Source: Phycicoccus sp. CSK15P-2 (GTDB lineage: Bacteria; Actinomycetota; Actinomycetes; Actinomycetales; Dermatophilaceae). Taken from it: 64,000 bases of DNA. The notes under the pieces are model-generated. The model worked only from the letters and a program-made list of their open reading frames with translations, had not been told where the DNA came from and made no database searches. A program made the position numbers and the translations under genes. Each line of letters opens with the position of its first letter. Position 1 is the stretch's first letter. The stretch is from the NCBI RefSeq assembly GCF_016888005.1, contig NZ_JAFDVE010000003.1, positions 1 through 64,000 of the forward strand, given 5' to 3'. Of this stretch, positions 1 through 8,261 are shown in pieces.

Positions 1-78
1 CCTGGGAGAGACCCTGCACAGTGACCGCGGTGATGACCAGCCTGGCTTTCGACACCCCCGCATCGCACCCCCACCAGG

Positions 79-160
79 GTTTCCTATGTCTTGAGACATG
101 CGTTTCCTATGTCCTGAGACTCAACACCTTCGGGCGCGCAGTGTGATGTCTCAGGACATC
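79..160. repeat. IS481-type element end repeats
   Basis: Two 19-bp direct copies of a GTTTCCTATGTC(T/C)TGAGAC motif lie at 79-97 and 102-120, differing at one base and 23 bp apart. A related perfect inverted repeat, GATGTC-TCAG-GACATC, lies at 145-160. Motifs of this kind are typical of the ends of actinobacterial IS481-family elements, where they probably act as transposase binding sites. They sit directly downstream of the transposase remnant on the minus strand, so this would be the element's 3' end; the exact terminus and any target duplication cannot be fixed because the other end is missing. Confidence 0.6.
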
Positions 161-177
161 CCGGACTCCCCGAACCC

Positions 178-360
178 CTAGGGTTTCGGGGAGTTTCTCT
201 TGCTGGGCTGGTATCGGCGTGTGGGGTCGAGGACCAGTTCGCGGAGGATCTCGCCGGTGTGGGTGTCGCTGATGGTGATGTCGAGGTCGTGGACCAGGGC
301 GGTGACCTTGCGGCCGTTGTGAGCGCGGCGGGACTGCTGCACCGATAGTGACAGGGTGAC
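178..360 (-). pseudogene. IS481-family transposase, C-terminal remnant
   Basis: A minus-strand reading frame ending in TAG at 180-178 encodes about 60 residues including GRKVTALVHDLDI, ILRELVLDPTR and a final YQPSK. This matches the extreme C-terminus of IS481-type integrases, which characteristically end in LVxDLDxRV...LDPTRDYQP. The frame is closed by a TGA at 390-388, so everything upstream (HTH and DDE catalytic core) is absent. The remnant abuts the toxin gene ending at 419. It is a decayed insertion, not a functional transposase. Confidence 0.7.
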
Positions 361-418
361 CCGTGGTGCTCGCGGAGGCAGCTGTCGTCACGGGCTGCTC
401 GTTCGGGGAGTCGGCCGG

Positions 419-730
419 CTACAGGTCGAGAACGAGGCGTAGCGCTGCCTCGACACGTCGGAGCTCGTCGAACGCCAGCTGGCCCGTGCTGTCACCGAGG
501 CGGCTGGGATCGACGGCGGTCGTCTGCTCGACAAGCACGACCGTCCGTCGGCCGCCGATCAGGACCTCGGGTCTGAAGCTGGCCGCGCGTGCCGAGGTGG
601 AGGTGGGAGCGACCAGCCACGTCGAGAGCGGGAGCGAGTCGGACTGGACGACGACCGCGTACCGACGGTGTGCATGTTCGTCTCCTCGAGCGCCGCGGGG
701 CGCGAGCAGCCGGAAGACCTCACCCCGCAC
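419..730 (-). CDS. mazF: MazF/PemK-family toxin
   Basis: A 103-residue protein of the MazF/PemK fold, predicted to be an mRNA interferase cutting RNA at a short motif in the cytoplasm. Visible family features are the N-terminal RGEVFRLLAPRG strand, RRYAVVVQ, the APTSTSA loop that carries the catalytic Thr/Ser in relatives, and VLVEQTTAVD near residues 66-74. The GTG start at 730 gives the usual family N-terminus; longer versions of the frame only read back through the antitoxin. It overlaps the 3' end of the antitoxin gene by 11 nt, so the two are translationally coupled. The IS481 remnant lies immediately downstream. The RNA target cannot be read from the sequence. Confidence 0.82.
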   Translation of the reverse strand: MRGEVFRLLAPRGARGDEHAHRRYAVVVQSDSLPLSTWLVAPTSTSARAASFRPEVLIGGRRTVVLVEQTTAVDPSRLGDSTGQLAFDELRRVEAALRLVLDL

Positions 731-953
731 GCAGCGTCTCCATGTCCCGAAGCACTTGTGCGGCTTCCGCGCGGTCCTGCTCGTCGGCCGCCAGCGCTTC
801 GGCCTCGGCGCGCAGCGCCGTACGGGCACGGTCACGGGCTGCGGTGATCAGTGCGGCCCGCACCGCGGTGGATACCGACGTGCCATCTGCGGTCAACGCG
901 ACCAGCGCTCGAGCGGCGTCCTCGTCGGGGCGGAAGGTGATCGTACCGGCCAT
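720..953 (-). CDS. MazE-like antitoxin
   Basis: A 77-residue protein starting MAGTITFRPDEDAARAL and ending in an Ala/Glu-rich helix (about residues 40-72). This is the layout of a small DNA-binding antitoxin: an N-terminal ribbon-helix-helix or AbrB-like half and a C-terminal toxin-neutralising tail. It is transcribed first and overlaps the toxin gene by 11 nt, the usual antitoxin-toxin order. The stretch just upstream on its coding strand (about 955-985) is markedly AT-richer than its surroundings and holds TTAC-containing elements, a likely autoregulated promoter. Which antitoxin class it belongs to is uncertain; the role rests on its position and size. Confidence 0.75.
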   Translation of the reverse strand: MAGTITFRPDEDAARALVALTADGTSVSTAVRAALITAARDRARTALRAEAEALAADEQDRAEAAQVLRDMETLRAG

Positions 954-1042
954 GGCGACAACCGTAACACTGCTTGTAAGACACTCGAGGCCTCGGGCTC
1001 CAGCGAGTGCTGGCCCCGCCCCGGTCGGGTTCGTCACCCAGG

Positions 1043-1732
1043 TCACTGCGGGCCTCTCCCGGTGGTGAGCGGAGGAGGGCTGACGCTGGCAAGGCACGCC
1101 GCGGCCAGCACCGCGGTGGCCGTCATGCCGGCCAGCATGAGCCGCTCGACCAGCCCGAAGCCCGACCCGGGCTCGGCGCCCAGGAGCACGACGGGTACGT
1201 GCAACGCCACGAAGAACGTGCCCAGACCGGCCTGACCGACCACCGCACGACGTAGCACCGTGCGTGCCCTGGGGGAGCACGCGTTCGAGATCAGCAGTCC
1301 GAGCGCTGGAGGACCCACAACGACCGCGGCCGCGGCCAGCTGGTGCACCCGTCCCGCCGCCGTGGTGGGGTCGCCGGGCACGTCGCTCGGGACCGCCGCC
1401 ACAGCGGCCAGACCGACGGACCACAGGGTCAGGAGTCCGAAGGCCGTGGTGCGCAGCCGGCCGGTCGTGAGATGCCGGCGGACCCCGAGGGCCGTCCCGG
1501 CCGCGGCGATCTCCATCCCCACGACGCAGCCCGTCAGCCACCACCAGCCGGCGGGCCGGTGCACGGCATGGCTGAGCATGTCGTCGAGGGGGTTGCCGCC
1601 GGTGAGGTCGGTACCGATCGCGCCCACGACCGCGAGTGCGACCCCGAGCAGCACGACCGGGAACCATGGCGCGTCCGGCGCCGGACGCTGCTCCGGCGCC
1701 CGCCGCCGCTCCGGCGCGGAGACCGCGGTCAT
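1043..1732 (-). CDS. DUF998-type membrane protein
   Basis: A 229-residue integral membrane protein with about six hydrophobic segments (roughly residues 22-42, 64-82, 92-114, 128-150, 168-190, 197-215). The pattern of a long first loop, a WWWLTGCVVG helix and a final AGMTATAVLAA helix resembles the DUF998 family. Its ATG overlaps the stop of the upstream glycosyltransferase by 4 nt (ATGA), so it is the last gene of a dedA-glycosyltransferase-DUF998 operon. No enzymatic motif is visible; by context it may serve cell-envelope lipid or glycolipid metabolism (inference). Confidence 0.7.
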   Translation of the reverse strand: MTAVSAPERRRAPEQRPAPDAPWFPVVLLGVALAVVGAIGTDLTGGNPLDDMLSHAVHRPAGWWWLTGCVVGMEIAAAGTALGVRRHLTTGRLRTTAFGLLTLWSVGLAAVAAVPSDVPGDPTTAAGRVHQLAAAAVVVGPPALGLLISNACSPRARTVLRRAVVGQAGLGTFFVALHVPVVLLGAEPGSGFGLVERLMLAGMTATAVLAAACLASVSPPPLTTGRGPQ

Positions 1733-2937
1733 GCCGGCGTCAGGGCGTCACGTCGGGGACGCCACTCCGTCCGGGAGCCGAGGCACGCTTCGTAGAGACC
1801 GAGGAATGCCTCGAGGGTGGCGCCGAGGTCGTGGCCCGCCGCCACGGCGCCGGCGTTCCGGCCCATCCGCCGCGCGGACTCCGGGTCCTCCAGCAGGGCG
1901 GCCAGCCGCCCGGCGAGCTCCTCGACGTCGCCGTGGGGGTAGAGCCAGCCGGTGCGACCGTGCTGGACGAGGTGCGGCAGTGCGCCGGCGTCGACACCCA
2001 GGACCGGCAGCCCCGTGGCCATCGCCTCCAGCGTCACCAGGCTCTGCAGCTCGGCGGTGCCGGCGATGCCGAAGAAGTCGGCGGCGGCGTACGCCTCGGG
2101 CAGCTCGGCGTCGTCGAGCACGCCCGTGAAGGTGACGGAGTCCGCCACGCCGCGCTCGGCGGCCAACGCCTCGAGTCGCGGACGCTCGGCACCGTCACCG
2201 ACGACGAGCAGATGGACGTCTCGGTGGGCCCGCACCAGGGCGAGGGCCTCGATGAACTCGTGGACGTTCTTCTCCGGGTCCAGGCGACCGACGGAGGCGA
2301 GCACGGGACCAGAGGGAAGGCCGTACTTCCGCCGGAACCGTGCCCCGTCCCGGGCGGAGGAGAACCGGTCCAGGTCCAGCCCGCAGGAGATGGGCAGGAC
2401 CGGCCCGGGAACACCGGCCGACTCGGCCAACGCCGCGGCGAACGGCGTGGGGCTCGTGACGACGTCGGCCAGGGCGAGCACGCCGGCGGCGTCCTGCCAG
2501 GCCCACCCGTGTGCCCGGCGCCGAACGGCGGCGCCGCCCGGCACGTAGTGCAGCAGGTTCTCCGGCATGAAGTGGTTCGTGGCGACGACGGGGATGCCCA
2601 TCTCGCGCGCCGCGTGCAGCACCGCCCGACCCACGAGGAAATGGCTCTGCACGTGCACCACGTCCGGCCGCACGGACCGGAGCACCGACCGGACGTGGCT
2701 CCCCAGCCCGACCGGCGGGCAGAACCGGAACCCGCGGGACAGCACCACCGGCAGGGAGCGCACCCGGTGCTCGGTGATACCCCCGGCTCCCGTCGAGGAC
2801 GAGCTGCGCGCCGTCCGCGAGGGGGCGATCACGTGTACCTCGTGGTCGGTGGCGAGCCCGGCCGCCAATCGCTGGGCGAAGTAGGACGCACCGTTGACGT
2901 CCGGGGCGTAGGTGTCGGCGGCGATCAGGATCTTCAC
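1729..2937 (-). CDS. Glycosyltransferase family 4 (GT-B)
   Basis: A 402-residue GT-B glycosyltransferase. The N-terminal Rossmann half begins KILIAADTYAPDVNGAS, the acceptor-side pattern of GT4 mannosyl/glucosyltransferases acting on lipids. The C-terminal half carries SVGRLDPEKNVHEFIEAL (about residues 200-220) and the nucleotide-sugar signature around SLVTLEAMATGLPV (EX7E-like region). It resembles PimB/MgtA-type enzymes that glycosylate phosphatidylinositol or diacylglycerol, but the substrate cannot be assigned. The GTG start at 2937 is chosen because a GGAGGAG ribosome site lies 8 nt upstream and the start overlaps the stop of the dedA gene by 4 nt. Confidence 0.85.
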   Translation of the reverse strand: MKILIAADTYAPDVNGASYFAQRLAAGLATDHEVHVIAPSRTARSSSSTGAGGITEHRVRSLPVVLSRGFRFCPPVGLGSHVRSVLRSVRPDVVHVQSHFLVGRAVLHAAREMGIPVVATNHFMPENLLHYVPGGAAVRRRAHGWAWQDAAGVLALADVVTSPTPFAAALAESAGVPGPVLPISCGLDLDRFSSARDGARFRRKYGLPSGPVLASVGRLDPEKNVHEFIEALALVRAHRDVHLLVVGDGAERPRLEALAAERGVADSVTFTGVLDDAELPEAYAAADFFGIAGTAELQSLVTLEAMATGLPVLGVDAGALPHLVQHGRTGWLYPHGDVEELAGRLAALLEDPESARRMGRNAGAVAAGHDLGATLEAFLGLYEACLGSRTEWRPRRDALTPA

Positions 2938-3494
2938 AGGATTTCTCCTCCGGTACGTCGGGACGAAAGCTTCTTTGCGGTGAGGGAGACGAGCAGGAGG
3001 GAACCGCCCAGTGCCGCGCTGAGCGAGGCGACCGTCGCAGGGCTGTTCGCCAAGGCGTCGAGCTGGTGCCCGGCGAGGACGCCGAGAGCGACCAGGACGG
3101 CGGCCCGGACGGCGCTGGTCAGCGCCGTCCAGACCACGAAACGGCGGTACGGGACGCCGGCCAGGCCCGCGGCCAGGAACGCGGGCACGGCGCTGACGTC
3201 GACCAGCTTCGCGCCGATCATCACCCTGGGGAGGTGACGACCGATGCCGTGCTGGAGCCGGTCGAGCCGCTCCGCGCCCAGTCCGAGCCGTGCGAGTATC
3301 CGGCGGACGCGCGGATGCCGGCCCCACCGCCCGACCCCGAAGAGCACGCTGTCGGCGACCACGTCGGCGCCGACCGCCAGCAGCCACACCGGCAGGAGCG
3401 CCAGCTGTCCGGCGCCCACCATCGAACCGGCCGCCAGGGTGGTGGCCGGTCCTTCCAACAGCATCAGCGTCGCGATGACGAGATATGCCTGCAC
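2934..3494 (-). CDS. DedA-family membrane protein
   Basis: A 186-residue DedA/SNARE-associated (VTT-domain) membrane protein, thought in this family to move polyprenyl or phospholipids across the membrane. Visible features are an early re-entrant segment (LLEGPATTLAAG), the G-rich helix SVLFGVGRWG, the RHLPRVMIGAKLVDVSAVPAFLAAGLAG block and a C-terminal hydrophobic helix before KKLSS. The acidic residue in the first loop (E of LLEGP) matches the family. The GTG start at 3494 is supported by GGAGGGAG 11 nt upstream; longer frames add only low-complexity sequence. It is the first gene of the operon with the glycosyltransferase and DUF998 gene. Confidence 0.8.
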   Translation of the reverse strand: MQAYLVIATLMLLEGPATTLAAGSMVGAGQLALLPVWLLAVGADVVADSVLFGVGRWGRHPRVRRILARLGLGAERLDRLQHGIGRHLPRVMIGAKLVDVSAVPAFLAAGLAGVPYRRFVVWTALTSAVRAAVLVALGVLAGHQLDALANSPATVASLSAALGGSLLLVSLTAKKLSSRRTGGEIL

Positions 3495-3808
3495 GAGGTG
3501 ACTGCTCCCTCCTGATCCGCCCCGTCGACGAGGCGGAGAAGCGCCGGACCATCCGGCGGCGAGAGAGAAGGTAGGTCCGACGGCCGGGCGCGGACATCGG
3601 TCCGGGGGGCCGTTCGCTCCCCCTCGCGCGGGGTTGACGCCGAGCGCCGACCCCCGACCGCGGTAGGGGGTCGTCTGGCTCCGCAGAGGGATCTCGCCGC
3701 GCCGCGAGCGCCCTACCATGGAGCGCGGAGCCGGACCGAGCGCCGCCCGAGGAGTCTCATCGAGGGCCGGCGCCGAGCCGGGAGGCAGAGGATCGGCGGT
3801 GGAGAGGT
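3495..3808. promoter_or_regulatory. Divergent intergenic region with inverted repeat
   Basis: This 314-bp gap separates the minus-strand dedA operon from the plus-strand two-component system and must hold both promoters. It contains a perfect inverted repeat, GACCCCC (3649-3655) and GGGGGTC (3666-3672), separated by 10 bp. A similar CCCC/GGGG repeat occurs before the PAP2-dedA pair at 5808-5827, so both may be sites for the adjacent NarL-type regulator (inference). A GGAGAGG ribosome site precedes the kinase ATG. No further gene is visible. Confidence 0.45.
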
Positions 3809-5092
3809 ATGAGGGTGGACCGGCTGGTCGACCGTGACGCGGGGAGAACCTGGACGGCCGGAACGGCGCTGGTCGGGATCCTGCTGGTGCTGCTGCAGCT
3901 GCCCACCACCACGGGCATCTACGAGCTGCCGCTGCTCGCCGCGCTGCCGATCCACCTGCTGCAGGGGTTCGCTCTCCCGCTGGCGTTGCGCCGTCCGCTG
4001 CTCGCCACCGTCGTCCAGCTCGCGACGGCGGCGGCCACCGCCCTGGCGGTCGACCCCGTGGACGGGCAGGCCTGGCCGCTCACCGTCCCGGGTGTCCTGC
4101 TGCTCGTGGCGCACGTCGGGCTGGTCGCGGTCTCTCGTGGCTGGCGACCTGCCGCCATCGTGTGGGGCGCCTCGATCGTCGGACTCGCCGTCCTGATGAC
4201 AGCTCAGGTGGGGGAGTGGGGCAGCGAGACCGTCGGCGACGTCACCGTCGCGATCTACGCGGCCAGCGCCTTGCTCGTCCTGATGGTGGGGTCGGTCTGG
4301 CGGCAACGGTCCCTGCTGGCCCACGAGCTGTCGGCCGCCCAGCGCGACGTCGGCATCGAGCAGGCGAAGCGGGCCCTGGTCGAGGAGCGCACTCGCATCG
4401 CCCGGGAGCTGCACGACGTGGTGGCGCACACGATGTCCGTCGTCCACATGCAGGCCAGCACCGCACGCTTCCGGCTGCCGGACCTCACGCCCGAGTCGGC
4501 GGCGGAGTTCCAGGAGATCGCGGCCGCTGCCAAGGCGGCCATGACGGAGATGCGCCAGCTGCTCGGCGTGCTGCGGGACGACGGCGCGAACGCTCCGGTC
4601 GCACCGACCCCCTCGTTGGCGGACCTGCCCGGGATGGTCGCCGGAACGGCCCGCGCCGGAACGGCCGCCCGCCTGTCGATCGACCCTGCGCTGGACACCC
4701 GGAAGATCCCGGAGATCCTGCAGGCGGCCACGTACCGCGTGATCCAGGAGGCGCTGAGCAACGTCGTGCGGCACGCCCCGGGAGCACCCGCGACCGTCGA
4801 CGTCCGGCTCGCAGCGGACGGACGCGCACTCGAGGCGACGGTCACCAACCCGCCGTCCGCCTCGCCGCATGCAGGCGTGGCGCCTCGGGACCCCACGCGA
4901 CCGCGCCACGGGCTCATCGGCATCCGCGAGCGCGCGGTCCTGCTCGGGGGCTGGTCGAGCGCAGGCTCGTTGCCGGCCGGAGGCTGGCAGGTCGGCCTCC
5001 ACCTGCCGCTCGAGCCGGACGAGCCGGACGAGCCGGTCGCGGGCGACATGCGCGGCCACGGTGTCGCAGTCGAGCCCGGGGGCACCTCGTGA
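3809..5092 (+). CDS. NarL-family sensor histidine kinase
   Basis: A 427-residue membrane sensor kinase of the HisKA_3 type. Residues 18-150 form about five or six hydrophobic segments with almost no extracytoplasmic domain, so the signal is probably membrane-borne or intramembrane. The dimerisation/phosphoacceptor helix reads EERTRIARELHDVVAHTMS, with His202 as the likely phosphorylation site. A HATPase_c domain follows, with the N-box EALSNVVRHAPGA and the G-box GLIGIRERAVLLGGW near the end. Its TGA overlaps the GTG of the response-regulator gene by 4 nt, so the pair is co-translated. Flanking dedA and PAP2 genes suggest it monitors envelope lipid state (inference). Confidence 0.92.
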   Translation: MRVDRLVDRDAGRTWTAGTALVGILLVLLQLPTTTGIYELPLLAALPIHLLQGFALPLALRRPLLATVVQLATAAATALAVDPVDGQAWPLTVPGVLLLVAHVGLVAVSRGWRPAAIVWGASIVGLAVLMTAQVGEWGSETVGDVTVAIYAASALLVLMVGSVWRQRSLLAHELSAAQRDVGIEQAKRALVEERTRIARELHDVVAHTMSVVHMQASTARFRLPDLTPESAAEFQEIAAAAKAAMTEMRQLLGVLRDDGANAPVAPTPSLADLPGMVAGTARAGTAARLSIDPALDTRKIPEILQAATYRVIQEALSNVVRHAPGAPATVDVRLAADGRALEATVTNPPSASPHAGVAPRDPTRPRHGLIGIRERAVLLGGWSSAGSLPAGGWQVGLHLPLEPDEPDEPVAGDMRGHGVAVEPGGTS

Positions 5093-5766
5093 TCCGGGTG
5101 CTCGTCGTGGACGACCAGTCGATGATCCGCCTGGGCATCCGCTCCGTCGTCGACGCCCAGGCGGACATGACCGTCGTCGACGAGGCGGAGAACGGGGAGC
5201 GGGCGCTCGCCCTCGCCCGGCGGCTGCGTCCGGACGTCGTGCTGATGGACGTGCGGATGCCCGTCCTCGACGGGCTGCAGGCCACTCGCGAGATGCTCGC
5301 GGACGACCAGCCGAGCAGCCACCGGCCGAAGGTCGTCGTGCTGACCACCTTCGACCTCGACGACTACGTCTACGCCGCGCTCCAGGCGGGAGCCAGCGCG
5401 TTCCTGCTCAAGGACAGCGAGCCCGAGGAGGTGCTGCGGGCGATCCGGGTGGTGGCCGGCGGACAGGCCCTCCTGGCGCCCGGGGTGACCCGTCGCCTCA
5501 TCGAGCAGTTCGTCGACGCACGCACCACCGCACGTCCACCCGACCCGGCGCTCAACGGGCTCACCGAGCGCGAGCGCGAGGTGCTCACACTGCTGTCGGC
5601 CGGACGGTCCAACGCCGAGATCGCCGCGGAGCTGTTCATCGCCGAGCAGACGACCAAGAGCCACGTGAGTCGGGTTCTGCAGAAGCTGCACCTGCGTGAC
5701 CGCGCCCAGGCCGTCGTGTACGGCTACGAGAACGGGCTCGTCCGCCCTGGGGAGTCGGACCTCTGA
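5089..5766 (+). CDS. NarL/LuxR-family response regulator
   Basis: A 225-residue response regulator. The receiver domain (1-120) has the acidic pocket VVDDQ, the phosphoacceptor Asp54 in VVLMDVRMP, the conserved LTTFD Thr and the KDS lysine. A LuxR-type HTH occupies about 155-215 (LTEREREVLTLLSAGRSNAEIA ... KSHVSRVLQKL). The GTG start overlaps the kinase stop by 4 nt. It should dimerise on phosphorylation and bind inverted repeats; the CCCC/GGGG repeats at 3649-3672 and 5808-5827, on either side of the operon, are the obvious local candidates. Confidence 0.93.
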   Translation: MIRVLVVDDQSMIRLGIRSVVDAQADMTVVDEAENGERALALARRLRPDVVLMDVRMPVLDGLQATREMLADDQPSSHRPKVVVLTTFDLDDYVYAALQAGASAFLLKDSEPEEVLRAIRVVAGGQALLAPGVTRRLIEQFVDARTTARPPDPALNGLTEREREVLTLLSAGRSNAEIAAELFIAEQTTKSHVSRVLQKLHLRDRAQAVVYGYENGLVRPGESDL

Positions 5767-5807
5767 GCACCTGACACCGTGCCGTCGCGGTGTCGCTCGT
5801 GCGTACT

Positions 5808-5827
5808 ACCCCGTCCAGTACCGGGGT
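5808..5827. promoter_or_regulatory. Inverted repeat before PAP2-dedA
   Basis: A 6-bp inverted repeat (ACCCCG at 5808-5813, CGGGGT at 5822-5827, 8-bp spacer) lies in the 136-bp gap between the response regulator and the PAP2 gene. It resembles the repeat in front of the histidine kinase, so one regulator may bind both. A terminator use is less likely because no T-tract follows. Confidence 0.4.
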
Positions 5828-5902
5828 TGGATGCTCTCCTGCACGGGTCGCGCCTAGCGTCCGCGCCATGGACGCCACACACAGCCTCACCTGCGAGCGA
5901 CG

Positions 5903-6604
5903 ATGCCCCGGACCCTGACGTGGTGGGGCTCCGCCGCGCTCGTCTCGGCGATGTCGCTCGGGGCCGCGATCGAGCTCGGACGCACCGAGCCTCCGGCACT
6001 CGACCGCTGGTGGAGTGGGGTGGTGGCCGTGCTCAGGGACGACTGGACGCTGTCGTCCGCGCTGCTGCTCGACCGGGTCGGCGGGGGCTGGCTGGCGGTG
6101 CTCGTCGTCCCCTCGATCGTGGTCATCGTGATGATCCTGGCCCGACGATGGCGCGGTGCGCTGTTCGCCGTCGGCGCGTTCCTCCTCAGTGCAGTGTTCG
6201 TGCAGGTCCTCAAGAACCTGTTCGGACGTGCCCGCCCGCAGGACATGCTCGTCTCGAGCGACGTCGGGGCCTTCCCGTCGGGCCATGTCGCGAACGCGAC
6301 CACGATCGTGGTGGTGCTGTGCCTGCTCTTCCCGCGCCTGTGGGTGGCGGTCCTCGGCACCGGGTGGATCGTGGCCATGGCGCTCTCCCGCACGCTGCTC
6401 TCGGTGCACTGGGCCACCGACACCGTGGGTGGTGTCCTCGTGGGAGCAGGTGTTCCGCTGCTCCTCGCCGCATGGGTCCTCCCCTGGGCGCGAACCACCT
6501 CGGTGCGGGTCCCTCCTTCACCGGAGCGGCGGACGAAGGGCCGGGAGGCGGCACTCCACGCGGAGGACCGACGGGTCACGCGCGGGAAGCACCCCGCGTC
6601 ATGA
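5903..6604 (+). CDS. PAP2-family membrane phosphatase
   Basis: A 233-residue membrane phosphatase of the PAP2/bacitracin-resistance superfamily, which dephosphorylates lipid phosphates or undecaprenyl pyrophosphate at the outer face of the membrane. The three catalytic blocks are present in order: KNLFGRARP, FPSGH (with the general His) and SRTLLSVHWATD. About five or six transmembrane segments surround them. Its stop overlaps the ATG of the next dedA gene by 4 nt; PAP2 plus DedA is a recurrent pairing in lipid-carrier recycling. The basic C-terminal tail (about 205-233) is probably cytoplasmic. Substrate not determinable. Confidence 0.9.
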   Translation: MPRTLTWWGSAALVSAMSLGAAIELGRTEPPALDRWWSGVVAVLRDDWTLSSALLLDRVGGGWLAVLVVPSIVVIVMILARRWRGALFAVGAFLLSAVFVQVLKNLFGRARPQDMLVSSDVGAFPSGHVANATTIVVVLCLLFPRLWVAVLGTGWIVAMALSRTLLSVHWATDTVGGVLVGAGVPLLLAAWVLPWARTTSVRVPPSPERRTKGREAALHAEDRRVTRGKHPAS

Positions 6605-7248
6605 ACGACCTCGTCATGAGCATTCTCGACATGGTGCAGAGCGTCGACCCGCCACTCCGGATCGTCGTGGCCGGTCTCGCGATCCTGCTGGAGACCAGCG
6701 TCCTCGTCGGCCTCGTCGTGCCCGGCGACACGATCGTCATCGTCGCCGGGACGGCCGTGTCCTCCTGGCCGGAGGGGGTCGTGCTCGGCGCCGCGATCGT
6801 CGCCGCCTCCGTGGCCGGAGAGAGCATCGGGTTCGTCCTGGGGCGACTCCTCGGCCCCCGGGTCCGTGCGTCGCGTCTCGGCGACCGCATCGGGCAGGCC
6901 GGCTGGGCGCGTGCGGAACGCTATCTGGAGCGACGCGGGGGGACGGCGATCTTCCTGTCGCGCTTCCTTCCCGTGCTGCACTCGCTCGTCCCCCTCACCG
7001 TCGGCATGAGCGGGTTCACGTACCTGAGGTTCATCGCCTGGACCCTCCCGGCATGCGTCATCTGGGCGGGTACGTACGTCACGGCTGCAGCGGTGGCCGC
7101 TGCGACCTTCCGTGAGCTCAGCGACACCGTCCACTACGCCGGGTACGTGTTCGTCGCGATGATCGTCGGCTTCCTCCTGCTGGTCACGACCGCGAAGAAG
7201 CTCGTTGCACGTTCCGAGCAACGTCGGGGAGGGGCAGCTCGTCGGTGA
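6601..7248 (+). CDS. DedA-family membrane protein (second copy)
   Basis: A 215-residue DedA protein, closer to the canonical family than the copy at 2934-3494. It shows ETSVLVGLVVPGDTIVIVAG (first re-entrant loop with the conserved Glu and PGD), GESIGFVLGRLLG, FLSRFLPVLHSLVPLTVGMSG (the conserved FxRFxPxxR-like block) and a C-terminal helix followed by KKLVARSEQRR. DedA proteins are proposed flippases for undecaprenyl phosphate or phospholipids. Translationally coupled to the PAP2 phosphatase by a 4-nt overlap. Confidence 0.9.
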   Translation: MNDLVMSILDMVQSVDPPLRIVVAGLAILLETSVLVGLVVPGDTIVIVAGTAVSSWPEGVVLGAAIVAASVAGESIGFVLGRLLGPRVRASRLGDRIGQAGWARAERYLERRGGTAIFLSRFLPVLHSLVPLTVGMSGFTYLRFIAWTLPACVIWAGTYVTAAAVAAATFRELSDTVHYAGYVFVAMIVGFLLLVTTAKKLVARSEQRRGGAARR

Positions 7249-7314
7249 GGATGTGTCCCATGGTGGCGCCCACGGGTTCGGGGATGGCGCTCTCGCAGTG
7301 ATGGCCGGTCGCGG

Positions 7315-8025
7315 TCAGTCCTGCAGACGCAGGATCGCCTCGGCCACCGCGTCCGGGTGGGTGAGCAAGGCCTCGTGCGTGCCGGGGACGGAGACCGGCT
7401 CCACACCCAGCCTCTCGGCGAGGTCGGGTCCGGGGACGGCGAGCCCCTGGTCGTCGTCGGCCAGCACGTAGGAAAGGGCGACGCCGAGGTCGCTGACGTC
7501 CGGGCCCGGGTAGGGGTCCAGGAAGTACCCGCCCGGAGTGGGCGTGAGCAGCTGGTAGATCAGTCGCGCTGCGACATCGGGCAGATCCTGCATCAAGGCG
7601 CTCTTGGCGAGGTCGTAGTCCGGGACGCCGACCGTGCCGTCGGCAGAGCCGTCGACCATGTCGGCCACGTACTGCCGGATCTCGGGGGCGTTGGCGTCGT
7701 TCATCGACCGGCCGGGGACGGGAACGAAGGCGTCGACGAAGACGAGACGCCGCAGCCTGTCCCGCAACGCCTCCGCAGCTGCCGAGATCATCAGACCGCC
7801 CAGACTGTGGCCCACCAGGACGAGGTCGTCCGCGAGCTGCCGGTCAGCCCTGGAGACGATGTGCCGGGTGGCGTCCGCGAGACCGATCCCGCGCCTGTCC
7901 TCTCCGTCACCCATCCCGGGCAGGGTCAGGCACTCGGCCTCGTGGCCGGCCGTGCGGAGGCGTTGCGCCACGGCGTGCCAGGCCCAGCCTCCGTGCCACG
8001 CGCCGGGAACGAGCAGGTACTTCAT
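7315..8025 (-). CDS. Alpha/beta-hydrolase (salicylate-esterase-like)
   Basis: A 236-residue alpha/beta hydrolase similar in layout to the methylesterase/salicylate-esterase branch. The oxyanion loop is PGAWHGGWAW (7-16), the nucleophile elbow VGHSLGG with Ser74, the acid lies in YVLADDDQG and the catalytic His in VPGTHEALLTHPD near the C-terminus. The ATG at 8025 gives a start directly on the first beta strand (KYLLVPGAW). It is transcribed away from the Nit1C operon with a 274-bp shared upstream region, so it may or may not be related to it. The residue after the catalytic His is Glu, not the Lys that marks hydroxynitrile lyases. Confidence 0.85.
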   Translation of the reverse strand: MKYLLVPGAWHGGWAWHAVAQRLRTAGHEAECLTLPGMGDGEDRRGIGLADATRHIVSRADRQLADDLVLVGHSLGGLMISAAAEALRDRLRRLVFVDAFVPVPGRSMNDANAPEIRQYVADMVDGSADGTVGVPDYDLAKSALMQDLPDVAARLIYQLLTPTPGGYFLDPYPGPDVSDLGVALSYVLADDDQGLAVPGPDLAERLGVEPVSVPGTHEALLTHPDAVAEAILRLQD

Positions 8026-8261
8026 GACGGGTCCTCCCGGGTCCGACGGGTCTTGGGCGTCCTCGGGTGTCCGGGCTTCGGGCACGGCGAGGTCGTCGAA
8101 CAGAGTAGACATCCGCCAGTGGGGGATTGGACACCCGGTGCCAGGTGCGCCGCCCGGGCGTACACCCTCCCCGCGCCGAGCCCCGCGCCCGGGTCGGGGG
8201 TGGCGGTCGAAACCGCGCCGACATCGATTCCTGCCACTCGTAGCCGAGCCTTCGTCCGGCC

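Noticed and set aside
107-391. Minus-strand frame over the IS remnant as a 94-residue gene
   Set aside because: Its product is Pro/Arg/His-rich noise; the true frame over this stretch is the IS481 transposase tail, ending at 178.
7315-8025. Alpha/beta hydrolase as a hydroxynitrile lyase supplying cyanide to the Nit1C operon
   Set aside because: The catalytic His is followed by Glu, not by the Lys that marks plant hydroxynitrile lyases, and the gene is divergent from the operon, so an esterase reading is simpler.
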